From Saksenaea vasiformis B4078 (Eukaryota > Mucoromycota > Mucoromycetes > Mucorales > Saksenaeaceae): a DNA stretch of 64,000 nucleotides. The stretch spans positions 62,001 to 126,000 of the forward strand of contig JNDT01002335.1 of NCBI GenBank assembly GCA_000697055.1, read 5' to 3'. Below, piece after piece: positions 36,439 to 46,147 of the stretch. A program made the translations under genes and the position numbers. The first letter of the stretch is position 1, and each line of letters opens with the position of its first letter. Below the pieces are notes generated by a model, which worked only from the letters and a program-made list of their open reading frames with translations, was not told where the DNA came from and did no database searches.

Positions 36439-37239
36439 CTGATAAAACGTGCGTCTGTGTTGTAAAGAAAAAGTGGCGCAACAAAAAATCACTTCCCTAT
36501 ATATATGTCTCCCTGAAGCCACAGTAGTTATCTCCTATCGCATATTTCTTACTTTCGGGCCTCTTTTATCCGTCCCCACCCGGTATGATTCATACTGTTC
36601 CGTAGGCTTGCCTCTACTCTACAAAAGCCATTCCTCCTTTTCGCTTTTTATTCCTAAATCATTTTCATCATTTTGCGCTCTTTATATACTTTTTGTTTCC
36701 TTGGCTTCTTCCCTTCCCCAACAAAATTTGAATTCACACTTCAATTCAAGAAGTGTCTGTGGGGAAATTATTTAACCGTCGTCGGACTTTCCTTATCGTG
36801 CTCAGCCAAAAAAAAAAAAAACAACGTTTGCCGTTGCTTTAAACGGCTCACGCGCCGAATCACTAGAGAAATTTCTATTGTTGTGTTTAGGGTTTCATTT
36901 GTATGAATTATTATTGCACAAAAGAGAATTCATCATGGATAGTAACGTTTACTGTTTATCGCCCTTAGTACAACGCGTTCCTTCTAGAGTCAACTTTTTC
37001 GTTTCTTTTGGATCGGTTGAAAGCTCGCTTTTTTCTACATAATGATGCATTGGGCAGACTGCGAGCGCATGGGGCAGCTGGGGGAACCCTGTGATTTTAC
37101 ATGATGTATTTTCCAATGAGGGGTAACGCCAATTACCTATTCTTGGCAGAAATGGCCCGAAATCTTTGTATTGACATTTTTACTGTACACAATGGGTAGC
37201 GCTCTACATGACTATATCTCTCTTTTTCTTTTTTTTTGT
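36439..37239. other. Intergenic
   Basis: About 800 bp between the zinc-knuckle gene and the phospholipase D 3' end. Only short T-rich frames; no gene is called. Confidence 0.5.
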
Positions 37240-40200
37240 TTAGGTATAAAGTTCCTGAGTCAGGTTACTGATAAAGGGAATCGATTCTTCAGCCAAATCA
37301 ACGTTCTCCAAGAATTTATAAGGAAATTCAACCAGATGGCCACGGATACGGCCCAGGTTTTCGCGAATTTCATCCACAGACATATTGGGATCGTGAACGT
37401 GACCAATGTCCACTTCATTGGGATCAGGGTAAAATGCCTTGTACTCTTCCCAGTTGGTCACTAAGGAAAACAGTGTTAATCATGCGAAACCGAACGTTTC
37501 TTTTTTGTGTTTTGTTTACCTGTGTCATCGGGCACACAATGGAACACTTCGCGGAATGCTTCAGTGTTTGTCTTGGCAACCTCATTCCAGTAAGCCAAGG
37601 TCTCATCATCCAAAGGATCCATCACCTTTTCGTCATCTTCCGCATCTGTGCTCTCCTCCTGTGGCACAGGAAGAGGCAACATAGCAGCTGTCACTTCGTC
37701 AGTGGGTCTGTCAGGGAGCAATCCCAAATGTTCCTTCCACAATTGTCGACGCAACGTGGCAGCAAATCGGCTCGCCTCGTACTATGAAATGATTGTTAGA
37801 ACAGAAGAGGAAGTGAGCAAAAACATACATAGCGACCGTTCATTCTGGAGGGAATCCAGTCCTGATCCTCGACCAACAAGGCAATTTCCGAGTCACGATC
37901 GCCACACTGCGAACGGTCGTTTAGGTTGGCAGAACCCATAATCACAGTCTTGTCTAAATAACGAGATAAATACATTGGCATAAAAGGAAAGAAGGAAGTT
38001 TTTACCATCAGCAATCAAAAGCTTGGCGTGAATGTAGAGTTCTTCTGAAACGTAGTCGCTTGCTTCCTCCTTTTCAGCTTCTTCGTCACGAGGTTGAGAT
38101 TTCTCGGTATCACCAACCCAGGGTTCAGATTCCAAATCACCACCTTCCATGGCATCCTGAGCAATGGAGTCGGAGGCAAGACCTTCGTTGCCTTCGGTCA
38201 GTTCCTCCATCTTTCTGCGGTACGCCTCGCGCAATTCCTCTGCTTCTTCTTCCGTAGGGACACGGCCGTATTCCACTTCGTCCTCGGCATTGGCTGCACC
38301 AGCTGTGCCTTCGACGAAATCGGGGTTACCGACGTGTTTGACAAACTGTGCTCGCTGAGGCTCTTCCGATTGGCCTGCGGCGGCAAGTTGCTGATCCTTC
38401 AAAGAAAAGCCGGCGGCCTCAGCAAGGATCTCTTCCATACGGCTACGGTTGATACGGTCATAGCTTCTCAAACTGTAGAATCGAATGTACTCGTTGGGAT
38501 CAATACCGGCTGCCTCAAGTCGCTTAACGATGCTGTTGTTGCCACGACAGATAGACATGTACTGGAAGTGCATCACCAAACGTGCTGTGGCGGCTTCCTT
38601 GGTGCTGAGATCGGCAGGGAACGCAGGCATCAAGGGCATCATCACAATGACCTTGAACTTGGTCTGTTCTTCATGCGCACGGATAATACGCTTGACAATA
38701 GCAGTACCAATTTGGTTCTTCAAAATGTAATCCTTGTCATCCTCCACAGCCGTAACTGATTGCAAAAAGAATGAGCTGAATGCAATCAAATAAAGGCCAA
38801 AAGCTTACTGAAGAACTGGTTCTCGATGTAAATATAGTGGTCGGCACCATAAATAGTAGCAATATATGCATTTTGGATGGAATTCTGTGGTTTGCCTTGC
38901 ATGTGAGTTCACGAAGCTCATGCATACACACAAAAAATTTTTCTTTACCTCTGTCTCGATATCCAAACTCCATTCGCCACTGGAACGGAGAATCTGGGCA
39001 CGGCAAGTTCCGTTGACACCGCGAGTGCCGTGTCTAAACTGACAACGCTTGACACAAGCATGTCCTTCTTCATGTTCGATTTCGTCGACCATAGGCACGT
39101 TGAAGCGTTGGTTGTGGCTGTAGCCACCCACAGGAGGTTGCAAGAACTCAACCTTTTCCTTCTTCATTGCCTTGGAGTGCTTGACGAAGTTCCAGCGTTC
39201 ACAGAAATGACGAGCCACATCCAGAACTGGACCTCCAATCTAAAATAGGGGTGGTTCATTTAGAATGTACTCATTTGGGTCACGTTGAACAAAATATATA
39301 TATATCTTGTACGTACCACACACAAAGACATGTCGTGCCATGGCATTCTGGGAACAACAGTCTTGTCGATGAGACGCATATCCCAATTTTTCACTGAGAA
39401 AAAAGAAGAAATGGTGTCAGTAAACGACTTATACTATATAACCCACGGTTCCCTTACCGTCTTCGAAATCACGCACGCGGGCGTCACTATAGTCCTGACC
39501 TTGAAGTGTGTTAAAATTCCGATGACCGTCGGGTAGTACCACCTACCAGGAAACAATTCCATGCTTGGATCCTTTGCATGGAAATCAGCCAATCGGTGAG
39601 CATGCGTATCCCAGCGACTAATCAAAAAATAAAAAAGAGAAGACAGGGTCTGTTCATCAGTTTTCAAAGTGGATAGAGGAGTGTCACTACTACTTTACCC
39701 GAAGCAAAGATCAATACCACCGAGGAAAGCAATACGGTTGTCGACAACGACAAACTTTTCGTGATGTGACCAGAAGAATGTGCCACCGATGGCATGGTCG
39801 GGATGGCGCTGAACTATAAAAAACAAAATCCGATAAATAACCAAAGAAGGTTTTTGTTTTTTATTTATTTTTAATACCACTTACCAACAATATTGTCATG
39901 CAGAGCTTGTAACGTGTGTTTGGTATGAGCACTATCCAAGGTCAAGGCCATCTCCACTTCCTATTACAACACGTGAATTTCTTTTCTTTTTTTTGTGCCA
40001 GCTTGGCTTAGTGTATACCTTGTACACCACAATGTAAATTTTCACACCCTGTTCGGCTTTGCGCTTCAACAACGCGTCGACACGGTATTCAGGATATTTG
40101 GCGGGAGGACGGCGCAGATACTATAGTAAGTATGGATCAATAGGTGCATAATATTCTTTCGTTTCTACGACTTACCAACTCGGGAGTCTAGTAATCATGA

Positions 40201-40559
40201 TTAGCGATTACGTACGACGTTAGAAAAAAAAATGAAGGAGGACGGTTTTCCTTACCAACCACCAATCCTCAATGAAGATACATTCTGTTGCGTTTTCAAT
40301 CGCCTCGGAGACGGCCCTAACAACAACCAGTACAAGTTATATATACAGCTGGAGATGATGATATTCCTATGATATACCAGCAGTAGTCTTGTCCATCAAC
40401 GAAGTATTTAACTTGCGCGCCATGACGGACAGGTGCAAATGAATCATAACGGTGATGTTCCTTGACAAATTTCTCCTCACGTTGTTCCTCCTCCTCGCTG
40501 CTAGTGAACATCTCGGAGAACTCCTCCGTTACCTTGCTTGCCAAATTTGTAAGAAACAT
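37240..40559 (-). CDS. Phospholipase D, two HKD motifs
   Basis: Hydrolyses phosphatidylcholine to phosphatidate and choline at membranes. Multi-exon gene from ATG 40559 ([18 protein letters not shown]) to stop 37240. Visible in order: [54 protein letters not shown]1 [33 protein letters not shown] with [45 protein letters not shown] and HKD2 [19 protein letters not shown] with [15 protein letters not shown]. No PX or PH domain is seen before the catalytic core. About 120 acidic residues ([16 protein letters not shown]) lie between the RFYSLRSYD block and HKD2, probably a surface loop. It ends with an alpha-helical C-terminal region (NLTQELYT). Confidence 0.93.
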
Positions 40560-40836
40560 GTTTGGTGTATGAAGATAGAAGGAAAAAAAAAAGACACTAC
40601 TGAAGCACTAACACGCTGTTTTATATACACTATCTCCCCTTTTTTTTTTTTAGTTCGTGTAACTCTTGCCGTTGACAAACTTGCCGCATCCAGTCATTTC
40701 TCCGAAAAGAAAAAAAAGAAAGTGCCTTTTTGCCATGGGCTGTGTGCGTGTATAGGTTTTAATGAAAAATAAAAATGCGTAGAGATTACTTTCTCTTTTT
40801 CTTTTTTTAAAAAAACAACAGGAAAACAAATGCATT

Positions 40837-43205
40837 CTACAACTCCTCGTCACTATCTTCTTCTTCTTCTTCGTCGTGCATTTCCTCATCCTATTTAAAT
40901 GAAACATGTCAAAAAAATGCACCGTTCCGACAGCTCCGGATATGTGTTACCTCATCATCATCATCATCAATGTGGTCCGCTAGATCCATAAATTCTTCTT
41001 CTTCATCACTCAAGTACTCTCCCGCGTCATCTGAATCCACTTCTTCTGCAGCGGCTGCTTCATCGTCTGAATCCTGTTCAACATAGACATTCAGCGCAGA
41101 TGGTCCTTCGAACTCCTTCACAGTTTGTGATGCTCGTGTCTGGATCTGAGTTTGCACCATCTCCAATTGACCCCGCAATGATAAAAGCTTAGGGAACACC
41201 GTATGGCGTGCATCGAGCGCTTGATAAAAGTTGGACAGCTTACCGACCAAGTCCGGAACAGTCATCAAATAAGTGCTATGGATATATAAAATAGATCGAA
41301 CCCAGCTCAGCATATCCAAAGCACGACCAGGCTTTTCCTGAAATCGAGTGATCAGTTGCTGCAGCAACGGGATCACGCACGTGGTTGGTAACCGTTTCAC
41401 CGTACTATTGATCACTTCGGGTTTGTTATGCAAAAGACAGGTTTCCAAAAGTTGGATATCGTTGGAATGAAGTGCTTGCATAAGCACTTGCTGCAAAGAG
41501 CCTGCCGAAGGGATCGACAAGTTTCTTCTTTGTTTTCTGCTTTCATTGGTCACGGGTCCATCCTCTACGTTCATTTCCTGAAGCTTCTGCTCAATGGATG
41601 GCTCCGCACTCGCCTCGGCATCCGCCTCCGCAGCCATCGACGGTGCCTTCATTGTAAAATCTGTACTTGCAAGCACTGTGACATGTCGCTCGTTGTACGC
41701 CTTTCGCGTCGTTCTCTATGTCAAGGTAGCAGGTAAGTAATCTTTCCACTAGGGTAAAAGCAAAAAACGTACCAGATTGGCTGCTGCCACAGAAGCTTCG
41801 TCAATCAAAAGGTTGGACATAGGTTGCCGTGTCAGTGTAATATCATCTAACATGGAGCCTGTCTCTGCATTCACATACGGCTACCCAGTTCAAAATAGAG
41901 CATGAGTTCACTGTGAATACAGTATTGATTTGTCACCAACTTACGACAACTTCAAACATCGGTTTCACACTAGATCCACGTGCAATCATAATCGATTTCC
42001 CTTCATTATCAACCACAAATCGTGCAGAGAGGATAGGAATGACCGTTTGCTCAGACTGAGCGGAGAGCACCTTCACCGTTGCATCGGCGGTTCTAGTCAT
42101 CGATCGAATCATCTTTCGTCGTGATCCTCCCGATGTGGTTGATGCTGGCGATGCCGCATTCTGCCAAATAGCCACCAATCCGTCTTGTGATACGGCCAAT
42201 GCTGATGTCTCTGTTGCAGAAAAATCGAGATGGGCTGCATTATTTTCGAGTGTCAAAGCGGTCAAGTTGTTTGTGTTGTTGTTATCTGTACGAGCGTCCC
42301 ATACATTGACGTAACGATCATCTTCTGCAATAGACATTAACACATCATCCTGTTGTGAAAATGCAAGCTCTGTGATAACGCTAGCATGTCCCATAAATTT
42401 CTACAAAAATTTCATAGCACTGTGAATCATCCGCAATGTGTCAGTATTTCCTCCTTTCTTACCTTGACCACTTGATGCGTTGTCAAATCCCACAAACTGA
42501 TGGTGTGGCCCGCCACTGCTAGTTTTTTTCCATCATGGCTCAATTTTAATGTATGTACGTGCTTTACATCCGCTTTCCATTTCCTAGTTTTGAGCTTTAG
42601 TCAGATATCATCCCATGTAACACCAAAACATTACCTTGTTTCTTTCCCTTCTTCGATATTCCATTCAACAATATAATTATCCTCAGAAACTGAATACCCC
42701 TTGACACCTGTCTTGTGAATCACGAAACCTGTGACAGGCATCGTATGTGCCCCTGACAGGCGTCGGACAATAGCACCATGGACCAGCGAGTACAACACAA
42801 CCGCTCCCGTATGCGTACCAAGTGCCACCACCTTTGTCAATGTCGATGACTTTCGCTTCTTGTTCACTTTATTGTCGATCGTCTACATCGGGGTTCAATG
42901 CTCACGCCCTTTTTTGATTATTATTATTTTACCTGGCCGAGGTCGCCCGAATCAATAATATTACCCCAAGTTAAGCTTGTGAATTGTTCTTTGTTTTCCG
43001 ATGCGTAATCGTTATTTACAGTACCCGATCGTACGTTGAAAATGCGCAGCCGATGGCGATCAATACCATGCGAAACGATCGCAAAGTGATCTGCCGCTGC
43101 AGTTGTGTCGAATCCTGAGAGAAGAATGCCAGCTGCAGCTGCCGTAGTCGCCGCAGTAGTCGTCACTGAGGTATCAGGGTTTGGTTTAAACTGATTACGT
43201 CCCAT
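40837..43205 (-). CDS. UTP5: U3 snoRNP / small-subunit processome protein UTP5 (WDR43)
   Basis: Component of the t-UTP (UtpA) subcomplex that links Pol I transcription with early 18S pre-rRNA processing in the nucleolus. The start at 43205 is MGRNQFKPNPDTSV. WD repeats follow (HFAIVSHGIDRHRLRIFNVR, VVALGTHTGAVVLYSLVHGA, SVSEDNYIVEWNI, LAVAGHTISLWDL, MSIAEDDRYVNVWDARTD). Then comes the UTP12 domain: VLMQALHSNDIQLLETCLLH, NSTVKRLPTTCVIPLLQQLI, ALDMLSWVRSILYIHSTYLM and LRGQLEMVQTQI. The C-terminus is strongly acidic (EEEEFMDLADHIDDDDDE, then EEEEEDSDEEL at 40837). About eight exons. The single UTP12 domain and overall layout fit UTP5/WDR43 better than UTP12 or UTP13. Confidence 0.9.
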
Positions 43206-43401
43206 GGTCTATATCGTTTCTATTTAGTGCTCGCGTCCTCGAACACCAAGGCAAAAAAAAAGTTTCCACACTCGGAAGGACTGTTAAGTGACTGCTACAG
43301 ACCCCCACGGGACCAAAGTCCGGAGGGGCCGAGTGGCGAATTAATTATGTCACAAACTTTTATTCGGTCATTGAAATCGAAATGTGACCATTTTTCTTTA
43401 T

Positions 43402-44652
43402 TTATCTTTGTGTTGCCAAATTCGTATTGGGAAACACTTCTTCTTTGCTCCAAGCATATTCCATAGCATCAAAATACTTCTTTATCTCCAGAAACTTTTC
43501 AGGCGAGCATCCTTCACAGCTTTGGAACTCTTGCAGGAAGTTTTGCATTCTCTGTTCCAAGACTGTTTTCTGTGACGCGAAATCCAATGTGCCATCTTCC
43601 GTGTTTTGAACTGGAACAGTTGATGTCACATGTGAGTAAGTAGACACTATTAACAGCATTACGAGTTAGAAGCTGTATGCAAGTAGTTTTCTACAATACC
43701 TTGAAGGACGTTTAGGTTGAGATTGGCACGCCGGAGGAGGTACATATGTTTGCATGCTACTTGGCGCCAGACGGAGTCTCTGCAGGTGCATGCTGTCATG
43801 TTCGAATTTTCGACAGAAATATTATATGCTACGCCCTCCTGTGTGAATGATCTGACAGTATGACCCGAGACCATATCGTCAACTACAGCGCTAGGTATCT
43901 GGGCAGCTGCAATCTCTCGTCGTCTTCTCTCTCTTTCTGCGGGTCCCATTCTTCCGACATTTGCGCTTACGCGTGCTGTGGTCGTCTTGAAGTCAAATTC
44001 CACATCATGCGTCAAGATATAGATCAAGCGATCTACTCTTCTGTTGCGTTTTCTTCCAAGGTATGTCGACTTGAGTTGATTGTGCCAGCTTTCCACGTAG
44101 TTGTTGGTTTCCATGTTGGTAAAGACTTGCGGTTGGAATGCTACACACCAGTTCTTAATCTTCGTCAAATTATTGCGAGAAAGATGTGTGTTGCTGATTA
44201 TCTGCAATAAACTTTGCCCTTTATTCCATGGCACACGAAGGATCCCGTTCTCACATTAGCAACTTCAAGGGAGTAATAATTTGTCGGTGCGCTTTTTTAT
44301 TTTCCGGTTACAGCGCCAGCTCATTTGCGGATATGTTTCATCCATGCACAAGCCACATGGAACAAATACAATGAGGGTGATGGGTGTTTGGGAAGGCGAT
44401 TGAGATGACTGTGTACTTGGCGATGCTGCAATCAATCATCATCATCTTTGTGAACGATTCAAGGTCGTAGAGATCCCTCAGGAACGTCAGCCGTTGCATC
44501 AAGGGTTGTGTCTGTCGTATTCCGACATCCTTTTCAGTCATTGTCAGAGGCATTGCCATCCAATAATTGCTAACTGCCGTAAATATGATTCTGATTTCTA
44601 CCGCGGGATTAGTTTGAGCACAGACTGTGTTGCTTGTTTCTTTATCTATCAA
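43402..44652 (-). pseudogene. MULE-like transposase remnant with SWIM zinc finger
   Basis: The upstream part (44652-44338) contains TEKDVGIRQTQPLMQRL and FTKMMMIDCSIAKYTVI with AFPNTHHPHCI, resembling the catalytic-domain region of Mutator-like/FAR1-type transposases. After a stop-containing stretch (44240-44337), 44234-43659 encodes NNYVESWHNQLKSTYLGRKR and a SWIM zinc finger CTCRDSVWRQVACKH (CxCxnCxH), a usual C-terminal feature of this group. 43659-43402 adds a helical tail. The stops between the blocks and the frame change after HCI indicate a decayed copy, although an unrecognised intron could explain part of the gap. It lies next to the UTP5 start and opposite in orientation to the Fanzor-type gene. 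Confidence 0.68.
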
Positions 44653-45284
44653 TCCTACTGATCCTTCATCTATAAATGAGTTTTGGTTTTTTTTTTTGCA
44701 GCCTTTTTTCGTGAGTTGTTCTTCAAAATATGGAGGGCTGATACATGTTTTGAGCGATTAGGTATTTTTTAAGTAGTTGCACAATAAGCTATCTTGTTTT
44801 GAATCCCGAATAAAAGTGAGCGACATAAGAGTGCGTCAAAAGCAGCATCTGCAAAAAAGTCTAGACACTTACAGTGAATGAAAAAGATGGATACGCTGTT
44901 GTTTATGTACGGTCTGAACGTTATCTCGTGCCTTTTCAAAACAAGTAACTCTCAGGGAGCTCGCGTCCAACGTTCTTGTTGCCATTTGAATGAACTACGT
45001 CCATCTTGACTACGTCCACCTCCTTGATCCCGGATATGCTGCTTCTTCCTGTGGCAGTAAAACAAAGAATAAGTTGCGCACACGTGACTAGTTTATCTGC
45101 GAAACAGGATCATGACCTGATTGAACATTGTAGTAGAAGAACAAAGAAACGTCATGATTAATTTTGAATGACGACAATAAAAACACATAATGACCATATT
45201 CCAAACAGCCTTCTACGTCTCTGCCCTCCTATCCATTTTTACTTATTTTTATGGAACCTATTGTCGAGGAAGAAGAAGGAGTGG
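44653..45284. other. Transposon-island spacer
   Basis: About 630 bp upstream of the MULE-like remnant with no recognisable coding sequence. It may include the N-terminal part of that gene in degraded form. Confidence 0.4.
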
Positions 45285-45983
45285 GCCCACCCGCGGGTGC
45301 CGATATTTTGGAGGTACCCCTATAAAAGGAAGGTCGTGATGAGAGCTTATTGTCACTATTTTCCACGTAAGTAAAAATTACTTCCTTGAAATTGTGAGTT
45401 TTCATATAGGAAGAAACTATGTCAGTCTGATAGTACTCTTATCACTGACACCTTAAAAGTGCTAGAGGTACCTGCTAGAGATACCCGCTAGAGGTACCTG
45501 CTGAAGGCAGTCAAGGAACAAGTATTTGTAATAACCTTCCTTCCAGCACATTTTAATGTATAGCCTTATCTGATAATTATAAGCATATTTAACCAGCATC
45601 TGATTAGTTGGTTTATATAGCATTATGTATCAAGTTGTTTAGCAGTACGTATAATTCGCTATTTTGTCCTCACTCCAATTCTTGTGTGACTCTCTCTAAT
45701 TCTGTCTTTTCAGACACCAACTAATGTCGAGCTTTCCAACATTGTAGACACCAGCTTCATCTCGTGGAAATGGCACAACTACTTTGGCATTTCCTTCAGG
45801 ATAATGAGGAAGAGTTTGGAGCGATTGGAAAGACATGATGAAGAAGATTCTCGAATAATAAGTGAATAGTAGAAGTAGTGCAAAATTCACACAGAAATTC
45901 GCGTTTTATACGGGCAGTATTTCCTTTTTTGGGGTACCTCCAGGGGGTACCTCCAATTTACCACCATCCCCCACCCGCACAAC
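45285..45983. mobile_element. Inverted-repeat-bounded element upstream of the Fanzor-type gene
   Basis: The left end (about 45285-45322) reads GTGGGCCCACCCGCGGG and GGAGGTACCCC. The right end (about 45933-45983) reads GGGGTACCTCC twice and then CCCCCACCCGCAC, an inverted and slightly expanded version. The interior has a 13-bp tandem repeat carrying the same GGTACC core and a short minus-strand ORF (45696-45890, MNFALLLLFTYYSRIF). The arrangement suggests a non-autonomous DNA transposon or paired ends of two nested elements. The terminal repeats are GC-rich in an AT-rich setting. Confidence 0.5.
45461..45506 (+). repeat. 13-bp tandem repeat, about 3.5 copies
   Basis: Units are GCTAGAGGTACCT, GCTAGAGATACCC and GCTAGAGGTACCT, followed by a partial GCTGAAGG. 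The GGTACC core is the same as in the flanking inverted repeats, so the array may be a subterminal binding site for a transposase. Confidence 0.8.
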
Positions 45984-46147
45984 GGCAGAGGCAACGCTAC
46001 AGGCACTCGATTTTGCCACGGGATCGAGGACGCTTCCAACAGGTTACAAGAAAAATAAAAGTATCCAATTTTCTCAGGCCACAGTTTGGCCATCTAAGGG
46101 TGAGTCAAACTACGATACATCCATTGCTTAATCATATATTTCATGTA

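Noticed and set aside
38094..38759. 221-codon plus-strand ORF
   Set aside because: Antisense shadow of the phospholipase D exon that contains the central region and acidic insert.
45696..45890. Small minus-strand ORF with a hydrophobic N-terminus (MNFALLLLFTYYSRIF)
   Set aside because: Only 64 codons, inside an inverted-repeat element, with no recognisable partner or conserved motif; kept only as part of the element description.
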